Below, in pieces: positions 9,306 through 19,151 of a DNA stretch of 64,000 bases. The stretch comes from Alphaproteobacteria bacterium (GTDB taxonomy: Bacteria > Pseudomonadota > Alphaproteobacteria > Ferrovibrionales > Ferrovibrionaceae). The stretch spans positions 20,801 to 84,800 of the forward strand of contig CANJGB010000015.1 of the NCBI GenBank assembly GCA_947473805.1, given 5' to 3'. The position numbers and the translations under genes were made by a program. Under the pieces are notes generated by a model. The model worked only from the letters and a program-made list of their open reading frames with translations. It did no database searches and was not told the origin of the DNA. How positions within the stretch are numbered: the first letter of the stretch is position 1; each line of letters begins with the position of its first letter.

Positions 9306-9784
9306 GCAGCAAGTTCCGCTTCGGCCTGATGCTGGCCATCGCCACCCTGGTGCTCGACCAGGCGACCAAGCAATGGTGGCTGAGCCTGATGGCCGCGCAT
9401 CCCGAGGGCATCGAACTCACGCCGTTCTTCAACATGGTGATGGTCTGGAACCGGGGTGTCAGTTTCGGCCTGTTCAACCAGGGCGACGGCGACATGCAGC
9501 GCTGGGTGCTTATCGCCTTCACCTCGGTGGTGGTCCTGTTCCTCCTGGGCTGGTTGCGGCGGTCGACCAAGACCGGCGTGTCCTTCGGCCTGGGCCTTGT
9601 CACCGGCGGCGCGGTCGGCAATATCATCGACCGGTTCCGCTTCGGGGCAGTGGCCGATTTCCTCGACCTGCACGCCTTCGGCTGGCACTGGCCGGCCTTC
9701 AATGTGGCGGATGCCGCGATCGTGGCAGGGGTTCTGCTGCTGTTGGCCGACGCCTTGTTTCAGCCTCAAACGAAGGTAAGATAG
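9302..9784 (+). CDS. lspA: Lipoprotein signal peptidase II
   Basis: 160-residue, four-helix inner-membrane aspartyl protease that removes the signal peptide from diacylglyceryl-prolipoproteins. Catalytic Asp residues lie in [11 protein letters not shown] and FNVADAAI. I set the start at the ATG overlapping the ileS stop (ATGA) because it gives the normal N-terminal helix; upstream in-frame codons lie inside ileS. The next gene encodes a lipoprotein, a likely substrate. Confidence 0.96.
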   Translation: MSSKFRFGLMLAIATLVLDQATKQWWLSLMAAHPEGIELTPFFNMVMVWNRGVSFGLFNQGDGDMQRWVLIAFTSVVVLFLLGWLRRSTKTGVSFGLGLVTGGAVGNIIDRFRFGAVADFLDLHAFGWHWPAFNVADAAIVAGVLLLLADALFQPQTKVR

Positions 9785-9788
9785 GGCC

Positions 9789-10361
9789 ATGCAAAGACAT
9801 GGCCTGTTTGCCGCCGCGACCCTTGCCGCCCTGGCCCTGTCCGGGTGCGGCAACGTTCAGGAAACGCTCGGCCTCGGCAAGAAGCCGCCGGACGAATTCG
9901 CCGTCGTGAAGCAGGCGCCGCTGATTCTGCCACCGAACTACGCGCTCCGCCCGCCGGAGCCTGGCGCGTCGCGCCCAGGGGGCGTGGACCCGCGCGAAGT
10001 TGCCCAGGCCGCGCTGACCGGCCGCCGCCCCGCCACGCAGGGCGATATCGCTGGTCGTGCTGGCGGCGCGTCGAAGTCGCAGGGCGAGAACGCGCTGTTG
10101 AGCGAGGCGCGTGCAACCAACCCCGACCCGTCGATCCGCCGCAAGGTCAACGAGGAATTCTCGAACCTGGCTGAGCGTGACCGCGATTTCGTCGACCGCC
10201 TGATCTTCTGGCAGAAGGCGCAGCCGCCGGGCACCATCGTCGATCCGGACAAGGAAAAGCAGCGCCTGCGCGAGGCCGCTGCCGCCAATACCCCGCCCAG
10301 CAAGGGCGACGTGCCGATCATCGAGCGGCGCAAGCGCGGCATTCTCGAAGACATTTTCTGA
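9789..10361 (+). CDS. DUF3035 lipoprotein (possible BamF-type subunit)
   Basis: 190 residues. A lipobox is visible as LALSGC near residue 20, so the protein is a lipoprotein matured by the LspA encoded 4 bp upstream. The conserved DUF3035 core PPDEFAVVKQAPLILPPNY follows. This family is largely alphaproteobacterial; I recall it being linked to the outer membrane Bam assembly machinery (BamF), which I treat as a tentative assignment. The rest is charged and probably partly disordered. Confidence 0.88.
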   Translation: MQRHGLFAAATLAALALSGCGNVQETLGLGKKPPDEFAVVKQAPLILPPNYALRPPEPGASRPGGVDPREVAQAALTGRRPATQGDIAGRAGGASKSQGENALLSEARATNPDPSIRRKVNEEFSNLAERDRDFVDRLIFWQKAQPPGTIVDPDKEKQRLREAAAANTPPSKGDVPIIERRKRGILEDIF

Positions 10362-10467
10362 TCGCTTCCGGTTCCGTTGGCCTGTGGTCCCTTGCGTCAT
10401 CGGGACCCGTTGCAGCCGGCGGAAACCGCGCCATATGGTTGTGACCCCGTCCGCCCGGAGGCATAGG

Positions 10468-11799
10468 ATGCGTCTCTCGACCGTTGTGTTTTCGCTGCTG
10501 GCCCTTGGCACGGTGCTGTCGTCCGCGCAGGCGGCGATGTTCGAGCCGCAGACCTTTACCCTCGCCAATGGCATGCGCGTCGTGGTCATCGAGGACCGGC
10601 GCGCACCGGTCGTGACCCACATGGTCTGGTACAAGGTAGGTGCTGCGGACGAGCAGCCGGGCAAGTCGGGCATCGCCCATTTCCTGGAACACCTGATGTT
10701 CAAGGGCACGCCCAGCGTGCCGCCCGGCGAATTCTCCAAGATCGTCGCCCGCAACGGCGGCCGCGACAACGCCTTCACCTCGCAGGACTACACCGCCTAT
10801 TTCCAGAACGTCGCGCGCGACCGGCTGGAACTGGTCATGCGCATGGAAGCCGACCGCATGACGCATCTGCGCCTGACCGACAAGGAAGTGCTGCCCGAGC
10901 GTGACGTGATCCTGGAGGAGCGCCGCTCGACCCTCGACAACAATCCGCGTTCCGTCCTGTCCGAACAGATGAGCGCGGTGCAGTTCATGAACCATCCCTA
11001 CCGCAAGTCGATCATCGGCTGGGAACACGAAATGCGCGGCCTGACCACGAAGGACGCGCTCGAGTTTTACGGCAAGTATTACGCGCCCAACAACGCGATC
11101 CTGATCGTCGCCGGCGACATCAACGCGAAAGAGCTGCGGCCGCTGGCGGAGAAATATTACGGCGTCATCAAGGCCAAGGCCGTGGTGCCGCGTAACCGGC
11201 CGCAGGAGCCGCCGCAACTGGCGCCGCGCCGCATTTCGCTGACCGATGCGCGCGTGCGGCAGCCCAGTTGGACCCGCACCTACCTGGCGCCGACCCGCAC
11301 CGCCGGGGAGAAGCAGCATGCCATCCCGCTCGAGGTCCTGTCGCAGATTCTCAGCGGTTCGACCGGACGCCTCGACACCCAGCTGGTGCAGGGCGAGGGC
11401 GTGGCGACCTCCGCCGGCTCCGCCTATGACGACAACGCGGTCGACCAGTCGATGTTCTACCTGTTCGCCTCGCCCAAGCCGGGTACTGACATGGCGGTGC
11501 TCGAGGCGGGTATCGACAAGGTCATCGCCGACCTGCTGGACAAGGGCGTGACCGAAGAGGAACTGGCGCGCGCGAAGATCAGCCTGCGCGCCAGCGCCAT
11601 CTATGCCCGCGACGATGCAGCATCCGGCGCGCGCATCTTTGGCGCCGCACTGCTGGCCGGGCAGAGCATCGAGGAGATCGAGGCGTGGCCCGAAATGGTG
11701 GCCAAGGTGACCGTCGCCGACGTCAACGCCGCGGCGCGCGCGGTACTGGACCTGCGCCGGTCGGTGACCGGCCAGCTGCTGCCGAAGGCGGAGAAGTGA
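10468..11799 (+). CDS. M16-family zinc metalloprotease, catalytic member of a pair
   Basis: 443 residues with a signal peptide ending near AQAA, so periplasmic. The inverted zinc motif HxxEH is intact as AHFLEHLMFKG near residue 75, with the distal Glu in a helix about 75 residues later (LPERDVILEERRS). Start chosen at the ATG behind CGGAGG. Two tandem M16 domains, as in the PqqL/PqqF-like bacterial group. It lies 2 bp before a second M16 gene lacking the zinc motif; the two likely form a heterodimer with one active subunit. Physiological substrate unknown. Confidence 0.93.
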   Translation: MRLSTVVFSLLALGTVLSSAQAAMFEPQTFTLANGMRVVVIEDRRAPVVTHMVWYKVGAADEQPGKSGIAHFLEHLMFKGTPSVPPGEFSKIVARNGGRDNAFTSQDYTAYFQNVARDRLELVMRMEADRMTHLRLTDKEVLPERDVILEERRSTLDNNPRSVLSEQMSAVQFMNHPYRKSIIGWEHEMRGLTTKDALEFYGKYYAPNNAILIVAGDINAKELRPLAEKYYGVIKAKAVVPRNRPQEPPQLAPRRISLTDARVRQPSWTRTYLAPTRTAGEKQHAIPLEVLSQILSGSTGRLDTQLVQGEGVATSAGSAYDDNAVDQSMFYLFASPKPGTDMAVLEAGIDKVIADLLDKGVTEEELARAKISLRASAIYARDDAASGARIFGAALLAGQSIEEIEAWPEMVAKVTVADVNAAARAVLDLRRSVTGQLLPKAEK

Positions 11800-11801
11800 T
11801 C

Positions 11802-13115
11802 ATGGCGCATCGTTTCATCGCCGGCCTGTTGTTGCTGTGCGTCTTCATCCTGCCCGCCAGCGCCGCGCAGAAGATCCAGCGCGTCGTCACCCCGGCCGGT
11901 ATCGAGGTCTGGCTGGTGCAGGAAAGGAAAATTCCGATCATCGCACTGGAGGCCGCCTGGCGTGGCGGTGCGGTGGCCAACCCAAAGGGCAAGGAGGGCC
12001 TGGCGACCCTCGCCATGGGCCTGATGGACGAGGGTTCCGGCGACGACAACCGCGTGGTGTTCCACGACAAACTGGATGACAACGCGGTCGAGATGGGTTT
12101 CTCCGCCGGGCGCGACACGCTGAGCCTGTCGCTGCGTACGTTGTCGGAAAAACGCGACATCGCGTTCGAGCTGCTGGGCCAGGCGCTGACCAAGCCACGC
12201 TTCGACCCCGAGCCGCTGGAAGTATCACGCCGGCAGATGATCGTGGCGCTGGAGCGCTCTGACTCGAACCCGAACGCATTGTCGGGCCGCACCTGGAGCG
12301 CGGCGGCATTTCCGGATCATCCTTATGGCCGCCCGACCGATGGCACGCGCGAGAGCCTGCCGGCGCTGACGCGCCAGGATGTTGCCGATTTCGTTAGCCA
12401 GCGCCTGGCGCGCGACAACCTGGTCATCTCGGTCGTCGGCGACATCGATGCTGCCGGCGTGGCCACCCTTGTGGACAAGGCCTTCGCAGGCCTGCCGGCC
12501 AAGTCGGCGCCGCTGTCGGTGCCCGACGTCGTGCCGGTGGCGCAGGCTGCGCCCATTGTCGTCCAGCGCGACATTCCGCAAAGCGTCGTGGTGTTCGGCG
12601 GCCCGGGCCTGATGCGGCTCGATCCCGACTATTACGCGGCGTATGTGCTCAACTACGTCATCGGCGGCGGCGGCTTTGCGTCGCGCCTGATGGAGGAGGT
12701 GCGCGAGAAGCGCGGCCTGGCCTATGGCGTGTACACCTACCTGCAGCCGATGGACCACGCGGCGCTTCACCTCGGCGGCGTCTCGACGCGCAACGATGGC
12801 GTCGCGGAATCGCTCAGGATCGTGCGCGCCGAACTGGCGCGCTTGCGCGAGAAGGGGGTGACCGCAGCGGAACTGGCGAATGCCAAAAGCTATATCACCG
12901 GCTCGTTCCCGCTGCAGCTCAGCACCAATGCGCGCATCGCCGGGATTCTGACGTCGGTGCAGATCCAGCGCCTCGGCATCGACTACCTGGACAAGTACAC
13001 CAGCTATATCGACGCGGTAACGCTTGACCAGGTCAACCGCGTGGCGAAGCGGCTGCTTGACCCCGACCACATGCTGACCGTGGTGGTGGGCAAGCCGGTG
13101 GGGCTGGGCGGCTGA
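11802..13115 (+). CDS. M16-family protease homologue lacking the zinc site
   Basis: 437 residues with a signal peptide (LLLLCVFILPASAA). Clearly homologous to the gene 2 bp upstream, but the position of HxxEH reads LATLAMGLMDEGSGD, so both His ligands and the catalytic Glu are gone. The second domain keeps the substrate-binding region (GGGGFASRLMEEVREKRGLAYG, split here only by description). This mirrors mitochondrial processing peptidase and other M16 heterodimers, where the inactive subunit helps bind substrate. It is the non-catalytic partner by inference. Confidence 0.92.
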   Translation: MAHRFIAGLLLLCVFILPASAAQKIQRVVTPAGIEVWLVQERKIPIIALEAAWRGGAVANPKGKEGLATLAMGLMDEGSGDDNRVVFHDKLDDNAVEMGFSAGRDTLSLSLRTLSEKRDIAFELLGQALTKPRFDPEPLEVSRRQMIVALERSDSNPNALSGRTWSAAAFPDHPYGRPTDGTRESLPALTRQDVADFVSQRLARDNLVISVVGDIDAAGVATLVDKAFAGLPAKSAPLSVPDVVPVAQAAPIVVQRDIPQSVVVFGGPGLMRLDPDYYAAYVLNYVIGGGGFASRLMEEVREKRGLAYGVYTYLQPMDHAALHLGGVSTRNDGVAESLRIVRAELARLREKGVTAAELANAKSYITGSFPLQLSTNARIAGILTSVQIQRLGIDYLDKYTSYIDAVTLDQVNRVAKRLLDPDHMLTVVVGKPVGLGG

Positions 13116-13146
13116 GCGCGTTCCTGCCTTCTGCTAAACTGCTCCG

Positions 13147-14943
13147 ATGACCGGAGTCGCCGCGCCCCGCCTGCCTGTTGCCGCGATTCGCCGGCTGCCG
13201 GAAACCACTGCCAACCGCATCGCGGCGGGCGAGGTTGTGGAACGGCCGGCAAGTGCGGTCAAGGAACTGGTCGAAAACGCCATCGATGCCGGGGCCACCC
13301 GCGTCGCCATAACGCTGACAGGCGGTGGCAAGTCGCTGATCAGCGTTGTCGATGACGGACAGGGTATGGCGCCGGCCGATCTGCCGCTGGCGGTCGAGCG
13401 CCATGCGACGTCGAAACTGCCCAGCGAAGACCTGACCGACATCCGCTATCTCGGCTTCCGCGGCGAGGCGCTGCCGTCCATCGGCGCGGTCAGCCGTCTG
13501 ACGCTGACCAGCCGCCAGCCCGGTGCCGACAGCGCCTGGCAATTGACGGTCGAGGCCGGTCGCCTGGGCCAGGTCGAGCCGGCGGCGCATCCACCCGGCA
13601 CCCGCGTCGAGGTGCGCGACCTGTTCTTCGCCACGCCGGCGCGGCTGAAGTTCCTGAAGGTCGAACGCACCGAAAGCCAGCATGCCATCGACATCGTCAA
13701 GCGCCTCGCCATGGCGCATCCCGACGTGGGTTTCACGCTGCAGGACGACGGGCGGCAGGCATTGCGCCTCGACCCGTGCCCGGGTGACCTGTTCGACGCG
13801 CGCCTCGCGCGCCTGCGGCAATTGCTGGGTCCGGATTTCGCCGAGAATGCGCTGCCCATAAATGCCGAGCGCGAGGGCGTGAAGCTTGGCGGTCATATCG
13901 GCCTGCCGACCTACAATCGCGGCAATGCGCAGCACCAGTACCTGCTGGTCAATGGCCGGCCGGTGCGTGACAAGCTGTTCGTCGGCGCCGTGCGCGCCGC
14001 CTATATGGATTTCCTCGGCCATGACCGGCACCCGGTCCTGGCCCTGTTCCTCGAGGTCGAGCCCGGCTCGGTCGACGTGAACGTGCATCCCGCCAAGGCG
14101 GAGGTGCGCTTTCGCGATCCGGGCCTGGTGCGCGGCCTGATCGTCTCGGCATTACGCCACGCTTTGGCCCAGGCCGGACATCGCGCCTCGACCACTGTGG
14201 CCGGCGCGGCCTTGGGAAGTTTCCGCCCGGCCTTTGCGCCGACGCCGTTCCCGCTGCAATACGCGCCGCCGCCGCCGCGCCTGCCGCCCGGCATGGCCGA
14301 GACCGCGACCGCCTGGCAGTCGCCGGTCGCGCGCACGGAAGTGACGCCGGAAGTTTCCGCCGATCATCCGCTGGGTGCGGCGCGCGCGCAGGTGCACGAA
14401 ACCTATATCGTCGCGCAGACCGCCGACGGCATCGTCATCGTCGACCAGCATGCGGCACACGAGCGCCTGGTGTACGAGCGCATGAAGGCGTCGCTGTCGG
14501 AGACCGGTGTGGCGCGCCAGATGCTGCTGCTGCCCGAGCCGGTCGAACTGGACGAGGCCGAGGTCGCGCGCCTCACGGCCCGCGCCGGCGAGCTGGCGGA
14601 GCTGGGCCTGGTCATCGAACCCTTTGGGCCGGGCGCCCTGCTGGTACGCGAAACGCCGGCCCTGCTGGGACAGTGCGATGTGAAGGGCCTGTTGCGCGAC
14701 CTCGCTGACGACCTGGCCGAGTTCGACACGGCTTTGAGCCTGAAGGACCGGCTGGAAAGCGTCTGCTCCACCATGGCCTGCCACGGCAGCGTACGCGCCG
14801 GTCGTCGTTTGTCGGCGGACGAGATGAACGCCCTGCTGCGCCAGATGGAGGTCACGCCCCATGCCGGGCAGTGCAACCATGGCCGGCCCACATATGTGGA
14901 ATTGAAGCTGGCCGATATCGAAAAGCTGTTCGGACGGCGCTAG
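13147..14943 (+). CDS. mutL: DNA mismatch repair protein MutL, endonuclease type
   Basis: 598 residues. N-terminal GHKL ATPase motifs: [18 protein letters not shown] and [14 protein letters not shown]. In the C-terminal domain the metal-binding endonuclease motif DQHA(x)2E(x)4E is present as [12 protein letters not shown] near residue 436, supported by ACHGSVRAG and CNHGRPT downstream. This is the nicking form of MutL found in bacteria without MutH. A proline-rich linker separates the two domains. Confidence 0.97.
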   Translation: MTGVAAPRLPVAAIRRLPETTANRIAAGEVVERPASAVKELVENAIDAGATRVAITLTGGGKSLISVVDDGQGMAPADLPLAVERHATSKLPSEDLTDIRYLGFRGEALPSIGAVSRLTLTSRQPGADSAWQLTVEAGRLGQVEPAAHPPGTRVEVRDLFFATPARLKFLKVERTESQHAIDIVKRLAMAHPDVGFTLQDDGRQALRLDPCPGDLFDARLARLRQLLGPDFAENALPINAEREGVKLGGHIGLPTYNRGNAQHQYLLVNGRPVRDKLFVGAVRAAYMDFLGHDRHPVLALFLEVEPGSVDVNVHPAKAEVRFRDPGLVRGLIVSALRHALAQAGHRASTTVAGAALGSFRPAFAPTPFPLQYAPPPPRLPPGMAETATAWQSPVARTEVTPEVSADHPLGAARAQVHETYIVAQTADGIVIVDQHAAHERLVYERMKASLSETGVARQMLLLPEPVELDEAEVARLTARAGELAELGLVIEPFGPGALLVRETPALLGQCDVKGLLRDLADDLAEFDTALSLKDRLESVCSTMACHGSVRAGRRLSADEMNALLRQMEVTPHAGQCNHGRPTYVELKLADIEKLFGRR

Positions 14944-14986
14944 CCGATGTTCTAGTATGCCGCAAACCCGAGGGGGGGACGGCATC

Positions 14987-15964
14987 ATGGTCAAAATCGG
15001 CATTCTCGACGACTACCAGAACGTGGCGCAGCGCCTGGCCGACTGGTCGGTGCTGAACGCCGAGGTGGTGTCGTTCGACCGGCATCTGGGCGGCATCGAA
15101 ACGGCAGCCGCCGCGCTGAAGGATTTCGAGGTGTTGTGCAGCATGCGCGAGCGTATGCCCTTTCCCCGCGCCCTGTTCGAGCGGCTGCCGAAGCTGAAGT
15201 TGCTGTCGATCACCGGACCCTGGGCGCAGAATCTCGACGTCAAGGCGGCGCAGGATCACGGCGTTACCGTCGTCGGCACCCGTGGCAATGTCGCCTCCGA
15301 CGTGCACTCCACGCCGGAGCTCGCCTGGGGCCTGATCATGTCCGCCGCGCGGCAGATCGGGCGCGAGAATATTTCCATGCATGCCGGCGGCTGGCAGCAC
15401 ACGTTCGGCTTCATGCTGCACAAGCGGACGATCGGCATTGTCGGCCTAGGCACCATTGGCAAGGTGATCGCCGGTTATGCCCGCGCGTTCGGCATGAACA
15501 TCATCGCGTGGAGCCCGAACCTGACAGCCGAACGCGCCGAGGCCGCTGGCGCCAAGCTGGTCAGCAAGGAGGAATTGTTCCGCCAGGCCGATGTCGTCAG
15601 CATCAGCCTCATGCTGTCCGACAAGACGCGCGGCATCATCACCCGCGGTGACCTGGAGCTGATGAAGCCGACGGCGGTGCTGGTGAATACCTCGCGCGGC
15701 CGGCTGATCGACGAACCGGCGCTGGTCGATATTCTGCAGGCTGGCCGCATCGCCGGTGCTGGCCTGGACGTCTTCTGGGAAGAACCGCTGCCGGCGGATC
15801 ATCCGTTGCGCGCCTTGGACAATGTGGTACTGACACCGCACCTCGGCTACGTCACCGAGGAAACCTACCGGCTGTTCTTCACCCAGGTGGTCGAGAACAT
15901 TAAAGCGTTCTACGCGGGCAAGCCCGTGCGCGTGATCGACCACACCGGCGTGATGGGGGCCTGA
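14987..15964 (+). CDS. D-2-hydroxyacid dehydrogenase family oxidoreductase
   Basis: 325 residues of the NAD(P)-dependent D-isomer-specific dehydrogenase family. Rossmann motif GLGTIGKVIAGYA near residue 150; catalytic triad residues Arg in NTSRGRLID, Glu in FWEEPLP and His in TPHLGYVTEE. The substrate cannot be read from sequence; phosphoglycerate-dehydrogenase-like paralogues of this kind often act on other 2-hydroxyacids. Start set at the ATG after GAGGGGGGGAC; an ATG at 14957 would add ten residues. The NTF2-like gene follows after 2 bp. Confidence 0.9.
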   Translation: MVKIGILDDYQNVAQRLADWSVLNAEVVSFDRHLGGIETAAAALKDFEVLCSMRERMPFPRALFERLPKLKLLSITGPWAQNLDVKAAQDHGVTVVGTRGNVASDVHSTPELAWGLIMSAARQIGRENISMHAGGWQHTFGFMLHKRTIGIVGLGTIGKVIAGYARAFGMNIIAWSPNLTAERAEAAGAKLVSKEELFRQADVVSISLMLSDKTRGIITRGDLELMKPTAVLVNTSRGRLIDEPALVDILQAGRIAGAGLDVFWEEPLPADHPLRALDNVVLTPHLGYVTEETYRLFFTQVVENIKAFYAGKPVRVIDHTGVMGA

Positions 15965-15966
15965 CC

Positions 15967-16506
15967 ATGGCAACGACCGAGGAACGTCTCGCCGCGCTGG
16001 AGACGGAGCTGCGCGCCGTGCGCGACCGTCTCGACATTTACCAGCTCACGGCCGCCTATGGCCCATCGGTCGATGCCGGCGATGCGAAAACCGTCTCTGA
16101 ACTATGGACCGTCGATGGCGAGTACGACTGGGGCCGTGGCAAGGCGGCAACGCCTGTGCAGGGCATGGTGCAGGGCACCGGCGGCGGGGCCAGCAGCCGT
16201 GCCGAGATCGCGCAGATGGTCGACGGCTCGTTCCACCGCAGCCTGATCAACAACGGCGCGGCGCACGTCCTCAGCCTGCCGCACGTCCTGGTGCAGGGCG
16301 ATACGGCGGTCAGCACCTGCTATTCGTGCCTGTTCCGCTTCGAGGACGGCAAGTTCGAAGCCTTCCGCGTCACGGCGAGCCACTTCCACTGGGTGCGTGA
16401 GCCGTCGGGCTGGAAAGTGAAGCGCCGCCTCAACCGCCTGCTCGACGGCTCGGCCGAGGCGCGTGCGCTGCTGGCTACGGGAATCGCCGGCCGCCTGACC
16501 GATTAA
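15967..16506 (+). CDS. NTF2/SnoaL-like domain protein
   Basis: 179 residues with a short N-terminal helix (EERLAALETELRAVRDRLDIYQL) shown only for its coiled-coil character, then an NTF2-like cone fold typical of SnoaL-like polyketide-cyclase/dehydratase relatives (DAGDAKTVSELW, SCLFRFEDGKFEAFR, WVREPSGWKVKRR). It is coupled to the preceding dehydrogenase (2 bp gap), suggesting a shared catabolic role. A second NTF2-like gene of the same broad class is at 62159. Exact reaction unknown. Confidence 0.82.
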   Translation: MATTEERLAALETELRAVRDRLDIYQLTAAYGPSVDAGDAKTVSELWTVDGEYDWGRGKAATPVQGMVQGTGGGASSRAEIAQMVDGSFHRSLINNGAAHVLSLPHVLVQGDTAVSTCYSCLFRFEDGKFEAFRVTASHFHWVREPSGWKVKRRLNRLLDGSAEARALLATGIAGRLTD

Positions 16507-17082
16507 CTAGAGCGTCGACTCGCGTTGAAGGAACAGCAGCCGGGCCGCGCCATAGGCGCGGTCATCCAGCAGCTTGTAGCCGGGTGGCGTTGCGAACTCG
16601 TCCTTTGCGGAAATCTCCGCCACCGCAAAGGCCTGGTCGTCGATCCAGCCGTCACGCTCCAGCGCGACGAGCGCGGCGGTGATGATGCCCAGCTTGTACG
16701 GCGGATCGAGGAAGACCAGCTGGCAGGGGGCTGGCGCGCGGCCCGGGCTCTGGGCGTCGCGCTGCAGGATCGTGACCTTGGGAATTTCCTTCAGCGTGCC
16801 GGCAGTCAGGCGGATCAGCTTCACTGAATCCGGGTGGTCGTCGATGAAGGTGACGTGCCGCGCGCCGCGCGACAGCGCCTCAAGCCCCAGGGCGCCGGTT
16901 CCGGCGAACACATCCAGCACGCGCACATTGTTGGGCAACTGGCCCATCGGCGTGCGGTAGGCGTCGCCGTGGACGAGGATGTTGAACATCGCCTCGCGCG
17001 TGCGGTCGGCGGTCGGCCGGATGCGCCGGTCTGCGCCCGCTTCGAGCTCGCGCCCCTTATGCTTGCCGCCGACGATGCGCAT
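16507..17082 (-). CDS. rsmD: 16S rRNA (guanine966-N2)-methyltransferase
   Basis: 191 residues starting MRIVGGKHKGREL, the family's conserved N-terminus, with RIRPTADRTREAMFNIL, SAM-binding VLDVFAGTGALGLEALSRG and the catalytic LVFLDPPYKLG. Methylates G966 of 16S rRNA. Its 5' end overlaps the 3' end of rluB by 26 bp on the same strand; its stop abuts the stop of the convergent NTF2-like gene with no spacer. Confidence 0.96.
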   Translation of the reverse strand: MRIVGGKHKGRELEAGADRRIRPTADRTREAMFNILVHGDAYRTPMGQLPNNVRVLDVFAGTGALGLEALSRGARHVTFIDDHPDSVKLIRLTAGTLKEIPKVTILQRDAQSPGRAPAPCQLVFLDPPYKLGIITAALVALERDGWIDDQAFAVAEISAKDEFATPPGYKLLDDRAYGAARLLFLQRESTL

Positions 17083-17875
17083 GGCGTGCGTTTCCCCCGG
17101 ATTGCGGTCGTGCCGCTTCATTGTCGTTTGATTTTGGTCCGCCGCCGAGCTGCTCGCGCACGACCTTGGGCGGGACTTCCTTGGCTGCGCCCGGCGGCAG
17201 CAGGCCCAGCTGGAACGGGCCATAGGCAACGCGGATGAGCCGGCTGACCTGATGGCCGAAATGTTCCAGCGCACGGCGGATCTCGCGGTTCTTGCCTTCA
17301 CGCAGGCCGACCACCAGCCAGGTATTGTCGCCCTTGGCACGCTCGACCTCGACGTCGATCGGGCCGTATTCGACATTGTCGATCGTCACGCCGCGGGCCA
17401 GTTGCTTGATCGTGTCGGGCATCGGCTGCTGGAACACGCGGGCGCGGTACTTGCGCAGCCAGCCGTTCGACGGCAGTTCCAGCCGGCGGGCCAGGCCGCC
17501 GTCATTGGTCAGCAGCAGCAGGCCTTCGGAATTGTAGTCCAGCCGGCCGACCGAGATGACGCGCGGCAGGCCCTTGGGCAGGTTCGCGAACACGGTGGGG
17601 CGTCCTTGCGGGTCCTTGTGGCTGGTCACCAGCGCGGCGGGCTTGTGGTACAGCCACAGGCGCACCGGCTCGGCCTGCGGCAGGGGCTTGCCATCGACCT
17701 CGATGCGGTTGGCGGGTGTCACGTTCAGGGCGGGGCTGGCCAGCACGGCGCCGTCCACCTTCACGCGCCCCTCGGCAATCATCTTCTCGGCGTCACGGCG
17801 TGAACAGACGCCGGCACGCGCCAGAACCTTGGCGATGCGCTCGCCCTCGAACCCCTGGGGTGCGTCCTCGGTCAT
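17057..17875 (-). CDS. rluB: 23S rRNA pseudouridine synthase RluB-like
   Basis: 272 residues: N-terminal S4 RNA-binding domain (RIAKVLARAGVCSRRDAEKM), then the RsuA/RluB-type catalytic domain with the Asp-containing motif VISVGRLDYNSEGLLLLTND. The family isomerises uridine in 23S (RluB/E/F) or 16S rRNA (RsuA). The combination with rsmD downstream is common in alphaproteobacteria. Start ATG overlaps the stop of the upstream hydrolase gene (4 bp). The C-terminal tail is Gly/Asn/Arg-rich and probably disordered. Confidence 0.93.
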   Translation of the reverse strand: MTEDAPQGFEGERIAKVLARAGVCSRRDAEKMIAEGRVKVDGAVLASPALNVTPANRIEVDGKPLPQAEPVRLWLYHKPAALVTSHKDPQGRPTVFANLPKGLPRVISVGRLDYNSEGLLLLTNDGGLARRLELPSNGWLRKYRARVFQQPMPDTIKQLARGVTIDNVEYGPIDVEVERAKGDNTWLVVGLREGKNREIRRALEHFGHQVSRLIRVAYGPFQLGLLPPGAAKEVPPKVVREQLGGGPKSNDNEAARPQSGGNARHAHRRRQA

Positions 17876-18585
17876 GACCGTGCCGCCGCGACAAAGGCGG
17901 CGAACAGGCGGGTATCGCCGGGGCTGATGGAAAATTCCGGATGCCACTGCACGCCGACGCAGAAGCGGTGGCGGCGGTCCTCGATGCCTTCGATCACGCC
18001 ATCGTCCGCGCGGGCATTGATGGCGGCGCCGGGCGCCACGTCCTTCACCGCCTGGTGGTGCGCGCTGTTCACCGGCAGGCGGTCGGCCTGCACGATGTCG
18101 CGCAGCAGCGTACCCGGTTCGATCTGTACGTCATGGCCGGCCTCGTCACGCGGATTGGGCTGTTCGTGGGGCAGGGCGCTCGGCACCGTGTCGGGGATGT
18201 GCTGGATCAGCGTGCCGCCCAGCACGACGTTCAGCAATTGCTGGCCGCCGCAAATGCCCAGAACGGCCTTCTCGCGCTCCAGGGCGCCGCGCGTGACCGC
18301 GAATTCGAAGGCGGTGCGGCGGTCCTTGGTCTTGACCGTGGCGTGGCGGCCGGTTTCGCCGAACAAGGCGGGGTCCACGTCGAACGCGCCGCCGGTGACG
18401 ACCAGGCCGTCGATCAGGTCCAGATAGGCGGGGACGGCGTCCGGTTCGTGTGGCAGGACGATAGGCACGCCGCCCGCAGCCGCCACCGCGCCGCAATAGT
18501 TCTGCCGGAGAGCATACCAAGGGAAGCGGGAATAGCCGCCGGGTTCCTCAGAATCGAGGGTGATGCCGATGATAGGCGATCGCAT
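17872..18585 (-). CDS. Class I glutamine-amidotransferase-like hydrolase (PuuD/peptidase C26 type)
   Basis: 237 residues. Nucleophile elbow with the catalytic Cys in LGICGGQQLLN and the His/Glu pair in VQWHPEF. DGLVVTGGAFDVDPALFG is typical of gamma-glutamyl-gamma-aminobutyrate hydrolase relatives that cleave gamma-glutamyl amides. It is the first gene of the set hydrolase-rluB-rsmD, with 4-bp and 26-bp overlaps. Whether the substrate is gamma-Glu-GABA is not shown; no other putrescine-pathway gene is nearby. Confidence 0.88.
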   Translation of the reverse strand: MRSPIIGITLDSEEPGGYSRFPWYALRQNYCGAVAAAGGVPIVLPHEPDAVPAYLDLIDGLVVTGGAFDVDPALFGETGRHATVKTKDRRTAFEFAVTRGALEREKAVLGICGGQQLLNVVLGGTLIQHIPDTVPSALPHEQPNPRDEAGHDVQIEPGTLLRDIVQADRLPVNSAHHQAVKDVAPGAAINARADDGVIEGIEDRRHRFCVGVQWHPEFSISPGDTRLFAAFVAAARS

Positions 18586-18692
18586 GGCGCGGACCGTAAC
18601 ACGCCCCTGCCGGGGCAGGACCGGAAAAAGGCCGATTCGGGCCGATTTTCACCGGCTTGACGGCGGGCGGACCCGCCTACAGGGTGCCGGCC

Positions 18693-19142
18693 ATGAATTC
18701 TCCCTTTATGGACATGGCCTTGGACGAGGCCCGGGCGGCCGCCGCCCGGGGCGAGGTGCCGGTCGGCGCCGTCCTGGTCGATGGCGCCACGGGCAACGTC
18801 CTGGCCCGGGCCGGCAACCGGACCCTGGAGCTGAACGACCCCACGGCCCATGCCGAACTGCTGGCGATCCGCGCGGCGGCGGGCCAGGCCGGCAGCCAGC
18901 GCCTGTCCGGCGCCGACCTGTACGTCACGCTGGAGCCCTGCGCCATGTGCGCCGGCGCCATTTCATTTGCCCGGCTGCGCCGGCTGTACTTCGCGGCGTC
19001 AGATCCCAAGGGCGGGGCCGTGGAGCATGGTCCGCGGTTCTTCGGCCAGCCGACCTGCCATCACCGCCCGGAAATCTACGGTGGCATTGGCGAGGGACGC
19101 GCGGCAGAACTGCTGCAGAGTTTTTTTCGCGACAGGCGGTAA
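18693..19142 (+). CDS. tadA: tRNA-specific adenosine deaminase
   Basis: 149 residues converting A34 to inosine in tRNA-Arg(ACG). Zinc/catalytic motifs TAHAELLAI (HAE) and TLEPCAMCAGAI (PCxxC) are intact. Start set at the ATG giving MNSPFMDMALDEAR; the longer frame begins with a TTG at 18657 and adds twelve unconserved residues. Divergent from the hydrolase-rluB-rsmD group, consistent with the usual tadA-rluB neighbourhood. Confidence 0.95.
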   Translation: MNSPFMDMALDEARAAAARGEVPVGAVLVDGATGNVLARAGNRTLELNDPTAHAELLAIRAAAGQAGSQRLSGADLYVTLEPCAMCAGAISFARLRRLYFAASDPKGGAVEHGPRFFGQPTCHHRPEIYGGIGEGRAAELLQSFFRDRR

Positions 19143-19151
19143 ACTGACGAC

